Assembly: GCA_900543555.1 (NCBI GenBank)
Contig: UQRL01000002.1
Span: 28,044 to 92,043 of the forward strand
DNA: 64,000 nt
From: an uncultured Oscillospiraceae bacterium
GTDB lineage: Bacteria > Bacillota > Clostridia > Oscillospirales > Acutalibacteraceae
Reading direction: 5' to 3'
The notes under the pieces are model-generated. The model made no database searches and was not told the origin of the DNA. It saw only the letters and a program-made list of their open reading frames with translations. This document shows positions 1 to 7,148 of this stretch, in pieces. The position numbers and the translations under genes were made by a program. Each line of letters opens with the position of its first letter. The stretch's first letter is position 1.

Positions 1-1840
1 GGGGGTCAGCGCCGAACTTTTTCAGGGCCTCCATGGGGTCCACGGCGTTGCCCTTGGACTTGGACATCTTCTGGCCGTTCTCGTCCTGCACCAGGCCCTG
101 GACCAGCACGTTCTTAAAGGGGGCCTTGTCAAACAACAGGGTTGAGATGGCCAGCAGGCTGTAGAACCAGCCGCGGGTCTGGTCCACGGCCTCGGAGATG
201 AAGTCCGCGGGGAACTGGCTCTCAAAGAGCTCTTTGTTCTCGAAGGGGTAGTGGTGCTGGGCAAAGGGCATGGAGCCGGAGTCGAACCAGCAGTCGATGA
301 CCTCGGGCACACGGTGCATCTGCTTGCCGCAGTGGGGGCAAGTGATGGTGACCTGGTCCACATAGGGCCGGTGGAGCTCGATGTCGTCGGGGCAGTTCCC
401 GGACATCTCCTTCAGCTCCGCAATGCTGCCAATGGCGTGGCGGTGGCCGCACTCACACTCCCAGATGTTCAGGGGCGTACCCCAGTAGCGGTTGCGGCTG
501 ACGGCCCAGTCCTGGACGTTCTCCAGCCAGTCGCCGAAGCGGCCCTTGCCGATGCTCTCCGGGTACCACTGGACGGTGTTGTTGTTCTTGATGAGCTGGT
601 CCTTCACGTCGGTCATCTTGATGTACCAGGACTCCCGGGCGTAGTAGATGAGGGGGGTGTCGCAGCGCCAGCAGAAGGGGTAGCTGTGCTCGAACTTGGG
701 GGCGGAGAACAGCAGGCCCCGCTCATCCAGATCCTTCAAGATTTCCTTGTCGGCGTCCTTGCAGAACAGGCCGGGCCACTTGGTTTCACTGGTCATCTGG
801 CCCTTGCCGTCCACCAACTGCACCAGGGGCAGGCCGTACTTGCGGCCCACCTTGGCGTCGTCCTCACCGAAGGCGGGCGCGATGTGCACCACGCCGGTGC
901 CGTCTGTCAGGGTGACGTAGTCGTCGCACACCACGTACCAGCACTTCTCCTTGGGGCTGACAAAATCGAACAGGGGCTCGTACTCCTTGCCCTCTAAATC
1001 GGCGCCCTTGTAGGTCTCCAGGACGGTGTACTCCCCCTCGCCCAGGACGGTGTTGCACAGGGCGGCGGCCAGGTAGTAGGTCTCCCCCTTGCTCTCCACC
1101 TTCACATAGTCCTCGGCGGCGTTGACGCACAGCGCCACGTTGGAGGGCAGTGTCCAGGGGGTGGTGGTCCAGGCCAGGATGAAGGCGTCCTCCCCCTTGA
1201 CCCGGAACTTGGCAATGGCGGAGCGCTCCTTCACATCCTTGTAGCCCTGGGCCACCTCGTGGGAGGAAAGGGGCGTGCCGCAGCGGGGGCAGTAGGGCAC
1301 GATCTTGAAGCCCTTGTACAAAAGGCCCTTGTCCCAGATCTGCTTGAGGGCCCACCACTCGCTTTCGATAAAGCTGTTGTCATAGGTGACGTAGGGGTGC
1401 TCCATGTCGGCCCAGAAGCCCACGTCCTTGGAGAAGTCCTCCCACATGCCCTTGTACTTCCACACGCTCTCCTTGCACTTTTCAATGAAGGGGGCGATGC
1501 CATAGGCCTCGATCTGGTCCTTGCCGTTGATGTGCAGCAGCTTTTCCACTTCCAGCTCCACGGGCAGGCCGTGGGTGTCCCAGCCGGCCTTGCGGGGGAC
1601 CATCTCCCCCTTCATGGTGTGGAACCGGGGGAACAGGTCCTTGAAGGACCGGGTCTGCAAATGGCCGATGTGGGGCTTGCCGTTGGCGGTGGGGGGGCCG
1701 TCGTAAAAGACGTAGGAGGGGTGGCCCTCCCGCTCCTCCACGCTCTTTTCAAAAATATGGTTCTCTTCCCAGAACTTTGCCGTTTCCTGCTCCCGCTCCA
1801 CGAAGTTCAGGTTCGTGGAGACTTCCTTGTACATGCTCAT
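1..1840 (-). CDS. ileS: Isoleucyl-tRNA synthetase, 3' end outside window
   Basis: Charges tRNA-Ile with isoleucine in the cytoplasm. The first 613 residues are visible; the gene runs off the left edge, so the anticodon-binding C-terminal part is not seen. The class I HIGH signature is at residues 57-60, [10 protein letters not shown] of the editing region follows near residue 85, and KMSKSKGN lies near residue 592, shortly before the edge. The wording around [11 protein letters not shown] and [17 protein letters not shown] resembles the type 2 (archaeal/eukaryote-like) bacterial enzymes rather than the E. coli type; type 2 enzymes are often mupirocin-tolerant, which is only inference here. 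I chose the ATG at 1840 because AAAGGA sits 8 bases before it; ATGs at 1849 and 1834 are alternatives. A T-box leader and a strong promoter lie upstream. Confidence 0.96.
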   Translation of the reverse strand, partial: MSMYKEVSTNLNFVEREQETAKFWEENHIFEKSVEEREGHPSYVFYDGPPTANGKPHIGHLQTRSFKDLFPRFHTMKGEMVPRKAGWDTHGLPVELEVEKLLHINGKDQIEAYGIAPFIEKCKESVWKYKGMWEDFSKDVGFWADMEHPYVTYDNSFIESEWWALKQIWDKGLLYKGFKIVPYCPRCGTPLSSHEVAQGYKDVKERSAIAKFRVKGEDAFILAWTTTPWTLPSNVALCVNAAEDYVKVESKGETYYLAAALCNTVLGEGEYTVLETYKGADLEGKEYEPLFDFVSPKEKCWYVVCDDYVTLTDGTGVVHIAPAFGEDDAKVGRKYGLPLVQLVDGKGQMTSETKWPGLFCKDADKEILKDLDERGLLFSAPKFEHSYPFCWRCDTPLIYYARESWYIKMTDVKDQLIKNNNTVQWYPESIGKGRFGDWLENVQDWAVSRNRYWGTPLNIWECECGHRHAIGSIAELKEMSGNCPDDIELHRPYVDQVTITCPHCGKQMHRVPEVIDCWFDSGSMPFAQHHYPFENKELFESQFPADFISEAVDQTRGWFYSLLAISTLLFDKAPFKNVLVQGLVQDENGQKMSKSKGNAVDPMEALKKFGADP

Positions 1841-1886
1841 GGCAGCCATCCTTTCTCTGGTCTGTGTCCACCGGAATCGACTGAAG

Positions 1887-2140
1887 GAAAGAAAAAGCCC
1901 CCGCCCCGCGCAAACGGGACGAAGGCTTGGCTTCGCTGTAACCACCCATTCCGGCATATCCAACAATACGCGCCCCGGTAACGGCGGGGGACCGGCGTTG
2001 CTTACTGAGGCGCTCCCCGCCAAGGGGAACCGCCTGTTGGGCCCGCGGCTCGGGAGGGATGCGGAATGCGTTTCGCGCGCCGGCTCGCACCAACCGCCGG
2101 CTCTCTGGGGCGCCCTGCGCCGCCGCCTGTCTCCTTCATG
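1887..2140 (-). promoter_or_regulatory. T-box riboswitch of ileS
   Basis: Leader RNA that senses uncharged tRNA-Ile. Read on the minus strand it carries the stem I signature AGAGAG followed by GGCGGTTGGTGCGAGCC (2080-2106), the T-box core GGGTGGTTACAGCGAA near 1933-1948, and then a GC hairpin with a T run (about 1887-1926) that serves as terminator. It lies directly before ileS. An ATC in the region GCATCCC (about 2058) is a candidate isoleucine specifier codon; its pairing was not modelled. Confidence 0.9.
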
Positions 2141-2166
2141 GCCTTTGCTTCCAAAATATCGCAAAT

Positions 2167-2195
2167 ATTCTATCACGACCCGAGGCTAAAGTCAA
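2167..2195 (-). promoter_or_regulatory. Sigma-A promoter of the ileS leader
   Basis: On the minus strand, TTGACT (2190-2195) is separated by 17 bases from TAGAAT (2167-2172). It sits just upstream of the T-box leader. Confidence 0.75.
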
Positions 2196-2217
2196 GGGCG
2201 GGACCCTGTATTTCCTC

Positions 2218-2248
2218 TTGACAAGCGGCCAACGCAATCGTGTATAAT
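2218..2248 (+). promoter_or_regulatory. Promoter of the MATE pseudogene
   Basis: TTGACA (2218-2223) and TATAAT (2243-2248) with a rather long 19-base spacer, 40 bases before the MATE start codon. The element is back to back with the ileS promoter. Confidence 0.6.
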
Positions 2249-2288
2249 TTTTTGAAGAGAAAGAAAACGAGAGGAGCTTTATCGAGAG

Positions 2289-2859
2289 ATGGACACCCTA
2301 AAAAAAGAAAGGGCCAAAAGCCTGGATATGACCCAGGGCAGCCCCATCCGGCTGCTGGTGCTGTTCGCCATCCCCATGCTCATTGGAAGCGTATTCCAGC
2401 AGATGTACAACATGACGGATACTGTGGTGGTGGGCCGGTTTGTCAGTGTGGAGGCATTGGCCGCCATAGGGGCCACGGGCTCCACCACCTCCCTGTTGAT
2501 GATGCTGGGCCAGGGCCTGACCAACGCCGTCTCGGTGGTAATCGCCCAGGCGGAGGGCGCCGGCCGCCGTGCTGGACGAGGCCGTGGCCATGATCCGCAC
2601 CGAGGCCTGTTTTTTCTGGGCCCTGGGGGCCATTTGGGCCGTGAACTCCGCCCTGCGGGGCATGGGCCTGGTGAAGGCGGCTCTGGTGTCCAGCGTGGTG
2701 GAGCTGGTTTGCAAGATCGGGGTCTCCATCCTGCTGCCCCTGTCCGTCGGCTCGCTCGGCATCTGGTTTGCGGCCCCATCCGGCTGGGTGCTGGGGCTGA
2801 TCCCCTCGGTATTCTATCTGTCCCGCTGGTTCAGCCGCCACGGAAAAGAGGGCGCATAA
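2289..2859 (+). pseudogene. MATE-family efflux pump remnant, internal deletion plus frame change
   Basis: MATE transporters export drugs or metabolites with Na+ or H+ and have about 450 residues in 12 membrane helices. Here only both ends survive. Residues 1-92 (from ATG 2289) match the family N-terminus with LLVLFAIPMLIGSVFQQMYN and VVVGRFVS; near 2560 the frame changes, and the second frame continues to 2859 with the last helices (ACFFWALGAIWAVNSALRGMG). About 250 codons of the middle are missing and the two pieces are out of frame, so no working pump can be made. The promoter upstream is still good, which suggests recent decay. A terminator follows. Confidence 0.85.
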
Positions 2860-2871
2860 GGCCCCGGCGCG

Positions 2872-2910
2872 AAAAGCCGCCCGTTCCCCCAGGGGGAGCG
2901 GGCGGCTTTT
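2872..2910. terminator. Hairpin terminator, both directions
   Basis: AAAAGCCGCCCG and CGGGCGGCTTTT form a perfect stem between convergent genes; it can stop the MATE remnant and the minus-strand gene that ends at 2933. Confidence 0.8.
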
Positions 2911-2932
2911 GCCTTGTAACAGTTTGGAAAGA

Positions 2933-4837
2933 TTATCTCTGGAAATTGCCCTGGCCGTAGAGCAGCTGGATGAACAGGCCGCCCTGCACGGTGCGGTTCT
3001 GGAACTCCCGGTGCTTGGCCTGCCAGGCGTCCTCCGTTTCAAACCAATCCCCCAGGGGGATGCGGTTGGGCATGTTGTCATAGGCGTCCCACAGGTGGGA
3101 GACCATGGTCGCGAAGTCCTTCTTGTCTTTCATCATAGAGGCCACCCACACCAGCCAATCGGACTTGGTGTAGCCCGCACGGTTGTCCAGGGGCATGCCG
3201 TAGGGGTTCAGGCGGGTCAGATAGGATTCCAGCTCCTTGTCCCAGGTGCTCTCCGGGAAAACGCGCAGGCCCAGCAGCCTGTCCCACACGGCGTTGTACT
3301 TCATGCTGAAGGTGCCGGGCTGGTCGAAAGCAAGACGGTAGGTGCCGTCACCCTCAGCGGCCTTTTCCACCCACGCCTTAGCCATGGAGCGGGCCTCTTC
3401 CATCCACTCCTCGCCCTGGGCCTCTTCCCCACGGCGCTTCAGCAGCAGGCCGTAGGCCGCCACCCCCAGGATGGCCTTGATGGACAGGTTGCAGTTGTGG
3501 GCCAGGTGCCCGGCGAAGTCATCCGTGCACAGCTGGTTCTCCGGGTCCAGACCGTTGCCCCGCAGGTAGTTGGCCCAGGTGGTCAGCAAGTCCCAAGACT
3601 CGTTGGCGAAGCCCATGTCCCCGCTGGCCACAGTGGCGGCGGCGGTCATCAAGAGCATGTTGCCGCACTCCTCCACCGGCATCTGGTCCTTGGGGTCGGT
3701 GCCGTTGGAATACACCTGCCCGTTGAGAAGGGGGAACTGGCCGGCGTCGTGGGGGGCAAAGTCAAAGGGCCACTCCGGGCTGGCGGCGTAACGGGTCAGG
3801 GGGCGCATCATGCCAAAGACCAGCTGGGGGCAGTACCGCAGGAACAGGGGGATGGAGGGGTAGCTCACATCCGCTGTGGCGGCGCAGCCGTTGGAGAAGC
3901 ACTCCTTAGAGATAAACAGCAGTTTCCCCTCCGGGTCCTCGCAGAGGGTGTGGGCACCGATCACCTGGCGGTAGGCGGTGAGCAGCAGCTCGGCGTACTG
4001 TCCGCCGCCCGCCTCTGTGGCCTCCGCCTCTAACTGGCGGGAGAATTCCTCGCACCGGCGGTCGATCTCCTGGTACTCCGCGAAGGAGAGCTCCAGCAGG
4101 CCGGAGAGAGTTTCCCGTTCCTTTTTCCAGTAGGGCTCCAAGTTCTGGCCAAAGTACTGGATGGCGAACACCTCGTCGTAGGCCAGGGCGAAGAGGACCT
4201 CTTTGCCCTCCTCCAGGGGAATCTGGGCCTGGATGGCGGTGCGGCCGTTCTCTTCCCGCACAGAGGTGGTGCCAGCGGGCTCCACAGCCAAATAGAGGCG
4301 GCCCCAGTCGATGCGCACATCGTCGTCGGAGCGGTTTAAAGGCTGCTGGACACCGCTGCTGAGGGTGACGGCCTCATAGCCCTTCCCCACGGCCTCTCCG
4401 GACTCCACGGGGCACTGCCCAGCATAGTCCAGGCAGAGGGCCTCATCCGCCAGCAGGGTGGCGGAGCAGGCAGGCAGCGGGCGGCCATGACGGCCCTGGG
4501 CTTTCAGGGACACATAGGTCACCGGCCGGGCCAGGACTTTCAAATCATCCAGCAGAAGGGGGGATGTGAATTTCACCGTCAGGGCGGCCTCTGGGCTCTC
4601 CATCACATAGGTGGTGGAGCAGGCCTTCACCTCCACAGAACGCATCCGCATGGGGAGGGCGTCTGTCTTGCCCAAAAAGCCGTACTCCCTCTTCCCCACT
4701 TGCAGCAGGCCGCAGAGGGGCTGAGAGGCGCCGGTCCAATGGCAGGTGGGCGTGCGGTTGGGCACATCATCCATGGACCAGAGATTGAAATAGGGGGTAT
4801 GTGTCACCAAGGGCACAGCGGGATAGCGAAGTTTCAT
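2933..4837 (-). CDS. GtaA-type (glutaminase A, DUF4965/DUF1793) family protein
   Basis: A 634-residue protein of the family typified by fungal glutaminase GtaA. Family-typical stretches are FAPHDAGQFP, PVEECGNMLL, CTDDFAGHLAHN and LSIKAILG in the C-terminal alpha/alpha barrel (about residues 350-630); the N-terminal half is the beta-rich DUF4965/DUF5127 region. Fungal members are secreted and convert glutamine to glutamate. This one starts at ATG 4837 (KLRYPAVPLVTHTPYF) with no signal peptide or membrane segment, so if it is an enzyme it acts inside the cell. The frame stays open upstream through the tRNA-Leu region, but that part is not coding. The substrate of bacterial members is not established, so the glutaminase name is by family only. 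Confidence 0.8.
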   Translation of the reverse strand: MKLRYPAVPLVTHTPYFNLWSMDDVPNRTPTCHWTGASQPLCGLLQVGKREYGFLGKTDALPMRMRSVEVKACSTTYVMESPEAALTVKFTSPLLLDDLKVLARPVTYVSLKAQGRHGRPLPACSATLLADEALCLDYAGQCPVESGEAVGKGYEAVTLSSGVQQPLNRSDDDVRIDWGRLYLAVEPAGTTSVREENGRTAIQAQIPLEEGKEVLFALAYDEVFAIQYFGQNLEPYWKKERETLSGLLELSFAEYQEIDRRCEEFSRQLEAEATEAGGGQYAELLLTAYRQVIGAHTLCEDPEGKLLFISKECFSNGCAATADVSYPSIPLFLRYCPQLVFGMMRPLTRYAASPEWPFDFAPHDAGQFPLLNGQVYSNGTDPKDQMPVEECGNMLLMTAAATVASGDMGFANESWDLLTTWANYLRGNGLDPENQLCTDDFAGHLAHNCNLSIKAILGVAAYGLLLKRRGEEAQGEEWMEEARSMAKAWVEKAAEGDGTYRLAFDQPGTFSMKYNAVWDRLLGLRVFPESTWDKELESYLTRLNPYGMPLDNRAGYTKSDWLVWVASMMKDKKDFATMVSHLWDAYDNMPNRIPLGDWFETEDAWQAKHREFQNRTVQGGLFIQLLYGQGNFQR

Positions 4838-4955
4838 CGTTATACAACACCTCGAAAAAAAGTTTCGCCCCCATGATAGCAGGAACCCGCTCAAAAAGAA
4901 AGAGGGTTTTGAAAAATTTTCTTCCTTTCCTTTTAGAATTTTCCGCGAAAAAGCC

Positions 4956-4984
4956 TTGCTTTTTTTTCGCGCAGGCTGTATAAT
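4956..4984 (+). promoter_or_regulatory. Promoter of tRNA-Leu
   Basis: TTGCTT (4956-4961), a 17-base spacer and TATAAT (4979-4984), ending 22 bases before the tRNA. Confidence 0.7.
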
Positions 4985-5006
4985 GGTATCTGCTTTTCCA
5001 AGCCAT

Positions 5007-5093
5007 GCCGGTGTGATGGAATTGGCAGACGTAGTGGACTCAAAATCCACCGGTGGCGACACCGTGCCGGTTCGAGTCCGGCCACCGGCACCA
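5007..5093 (+). tRNA. tRNA-Leu (anticodon CAA)
   Basis: Complete cloverleaf with acceptor stem GCCGGTG/CACCGGC, anticodon stem GTGGA/TCCAC around the loop CTCAAAA (anticodon CAA, reads UUG), a long class II variable arm, the T loop TTCGAGT and an encoded CCA end. It has its own promoter and a terminator starting at 5119. Confidence 0.97.
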
Positions 5094-5172
5094 GCGGCAA
5101 GCTGCCGCTCCCAAGCCGCGCACCTCACGTTGTGGGGTGCGTTTTCTTTTTTGCCGCGCTTGTAGCGGGTAG
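5091..5172 (+). repeat. tRNA-tail repeat, copy 1
   Basis: Directly after the tRNA CCA end lies a 28-base segment (5093-5120, beginning AGCGGCAAGCTGCCGC, itself a hairpin) that recurs exactly, in opposite orientation, at 10378-10405. A second shared block, TTGCCGC...CGCTTGTAGCGGG, is at 5151-5169 here and at 10428-10450 there. See copy 2. Confidence 0.75.
5119..5152 (+). terminator. Terminator of tRNA-Leu
   Basis: CGCACC/GGTGCG stem followed by TTTTCTTTTTT. A diverged second copy of the same unit (starting GCCGCGAACTTCACC, ending in CTTTTTTGCCC) lies about 97 bases downstream at 5214-5252. Confidence 0.75.
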
Positions 5173-5479
5173 CTATTTTGTCATCTCTGCCAGGTCCGCA
5201 CCCCGGGCAAGCCGCGAACTTCACCTTTGTGGAGTGCGTTCCTTTTTTGCCCGCGTTTCCCATTGGCGGCTACTCTGCCTTCTTAACCCCGGCTGAGCAA
5301 GCGGTTTCCCATGTTTTTGGGCTGGTATGGATGGGACCGTTCTTTTCCCACAGCGAGGTATTGGCGCTAAAACCTGGGTTTCTTGCCGCAGTGCAAACCC
5401 TTGGTGGAAAAGCCGCTCTTGATAAAAGCAGCGCTATCTTTACACCTGTCATGTAAAAATTAGAGGGAGGGAAAAGCAG

Positions 5480-6073
5480 ATGTTTCAAACCGCACCGGGA
5501 GTGACCATCCCCTTTCCAGAGAAAATCCAGGAACAATTTCAAGTTTATGAAGGGCAGTTGATTCGCGCCAATATCAGCTTTGAAAAACTGCGGCCCATAC
5601 TTACTGAATTTTACCAAAGCCTGCCTGAGCCCTTGTTTTTTGTGCTGCAAATGCCCCTCTCTATACAAGAAGAACGGCAACTTGGGTGTGACGAAATTCT
5701 CCATCAAGAGGTATGCTATCTTGACGGGCAGACGCGGGAGCAAATGGACTCCATCTTTCATTCCTATGGACAGATCTTGTTGGAAGACGGGATGTCCCAA
5801 TTCGCAATTGCATCCCATGCCAGCCATGAGGAAGTGTTCATTCAAAAGTACAAACTGGCGGATTTCTATTCTCCGTCGCCGCGCCGTTTCATCCCCCTCC
5901 TACAGCGTTATGGGCTTACGGAAACCAGCCATCTCTTCACGGTATGGGATACTTTTTCACAAGAGACCCCCGGTGAGTGCAGGCGTATTGCGCGGGAAGA
6001 GTTGGACGTCTATGCCATAGCGGAGCGGCTAAAGGAGCAAGGCATGTACCGAGCAAAAATCATAGAGGATTGA
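5480..6073 (+). CDS. Hypothetical protein, 197 residues
   Basis: I do not recognise a family. The product is soluble and acidic with no signal peptide, membrane segment or metal motif. A good ribosome site (GGGAGGG) lies 9 bases before ATG 5480. The gene stands alone: tRNA-Leu and repeats lie upstream and decayed sequence downstream. Its base composition (about half GC) is lower than that of its GC-rich neighbours, which hints at acquisition from elsewhere. Motifs such as YSPSPRRFIPLL and VWDTFSQE may help a profile search. A role cannot be given. Confidence 0.7.
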   Translation: MFQTAPGVTIPFPEKIQEQFQVYEGQLIRANISFEKLRPILTEFYQSLPEPLFFVLQMPLSIQEERQLGCDEILHQEVCYLDGQTREQMDSIFHSYGQILLEDGMSQFAIASHASHEEVFIQKYKLADFYSPSPRRFIPLLQRYGLTETSHLFTVWDTFSQETPGECRRIAREELDVYAIAERLKEQGMYRAKIIED

Positions 6074-6418
6074 TCAAGGTATCTTGTGGGCAACGCCCCC
6101 TAAGGTGAGCCCGGATGCAGAGATTGCGGAGGGACTTACCGCAAATGATTTGAACGGTATCGAGCCGTGGATTCAGGGGCAAGACCTTATAGAATAACAG
6201 AGAAAGGCTATTATTCCCTCTACCACTCACGGGGGAAACAGCTTTTCCCAGACAATCCAGACAATTCAGCAGTTTGCAGCCTGGCGCCGCCATAATCGAG
6301 GACGGCCCCCCCATTTCCCGTAAGAGTGTGCCTGACGCACAGGTGGACGTTCCGGAATGGGTTGCAGAGCCAACCCTGTCAGATACTGCCCTTGCAGGCA
6401 ATAAATGGCTTGCAGGGT
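6074..6418. other. Gene-free stretch with a possible decayed coding fragment
   Basis: About 345 bases with no convincing gene. A 30-codon frame from GTG 6105 to TAA 6195 (ending PWIQGQDLIE) reads like the tail of a lost gene but is too short to assign. Composition is lower in GC than the flanks, like the gene before it. Confidence 0.4.
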
Positions 6419-6457
6419 AAAAAATAGGGAAGCGCTGGAGCGCTTCCCTATTTTTTT
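6419..6457. terminator. Hairpin terminator, both directions
   Basis: AAAAAATAGGGAAGCGC and GCGCTTCCCTATTTTTTT form a near-perfect stem. Its T run overlaps the stop codon of trmO, which ends here on the minus strand. Confidence 0.85.
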
Positions 6458-7148
6458 AGGGCGGGAGAACCTGCCGCACATGGAGGCTCTCCCCTTCCAC
6501 GGTAAATTTGATTTGAAGCCCGGCAAAGGCCATCCCATAAACCCTCTGGGGATCCTGTTGGTAGGAAGGCCTGGGGTCCTGGGAGAGCACGCCCAGCAGG
6601 GCCGCCCGGTGCTCCTCCGGCACCTGGGAAAGCAAATCCGGAGGGAAATCTACCACAAGCCTATCTTCGCGGTGCTGGTCCGAAAAGCCGCCCGCAGCCT
6701 CTGGCCGGCAGTCTGCCAGGGGCACATAGGGCTTCACATCATAGATTGGCGTCCCATCTAAAAGGTCGGCCCCCCGCACCCACAGCACCGGCCCCTGGGG
6801 CGTGTGAAGCTCTACCCGCTCCAGTCTGACGCAGGAAAGCCCAATGGGGTTGGGGCGGAAGGGGGAACGGGTGGCAAACACCCCCATGCGCTGGTTTCCC
6901 CCCAGCCGGGGCGGCCGCACTGTCGGCGACCAGCCCTGGTCCGCCGTCTGGGAAAATCCCCACAGCAGCCAGAGGTGGGAAAAGCCCTCCATCCCCCGAA
7001 AGGCCTCTAGGGCCCGGAAACCCTCCTCAAAGACCACCTGGGCGGAGACCTCCTCCACCAGGCCGCTCTGGCGGGGAATGCCGAATTTCTCCGTAAAGGG
7101 GCTGCGGATGTGGGCGATAGGCCTCAGGGCCAGGGTTTCCCCGTTCAA
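6456..7148 (-). CDS. trmO: tRNA (t6A37) N6-methyltransferase TrmO
   Basis: TrmO (TsaA/YaeB family) adds a methyl group from S-adenosylmethionine to the N6 of t6A at position 37 of tRNA-Thr(GGU). The 230-residue product has the expected length. Family landmarks are IAHIRSPFTEKFGIPRQ at the N-terminus, FSHLWLLW near residue 57, GVFATRSPFRPNPIGLS (the SAM-binding region, about residues 88-104) and LLDGTPIYDVKPYVP near residue 128. Its ATG overlaps the stop of the beta-helix gene by 4 bases, so the two are translated together although no functional link is known. Confidence 0.93.
   Translation of the reverse strand: MNGETLALRPIAHIRSPFTEKFGIPRQSGLVEEVSAQVVFEEGFRALEAFRGMEGFSHLWLLWGFSQTADQGWSPTVRPPRLGGNQRMGVFATRSPFRPNPIGLSCVRLERVELHTPQGPVLWVRGADLLDGTPIYDVKPYVPLADCRPEAAGGFSDQHREDRLVVDFPPDLLSQVPEEHRAALLGVLSQDPRPSYQQDPQRVYGMAFAGLQIKFTVEGESLHVRQVLPP

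Noticed and set aside
2909..4033. Long open frame opposite the GtaA-type gene
   Set aside because: Antisense to a well-supported gene; the product is His/Val/Gly-rich and matches no family, as expected for a mirror of GC-rich codons.
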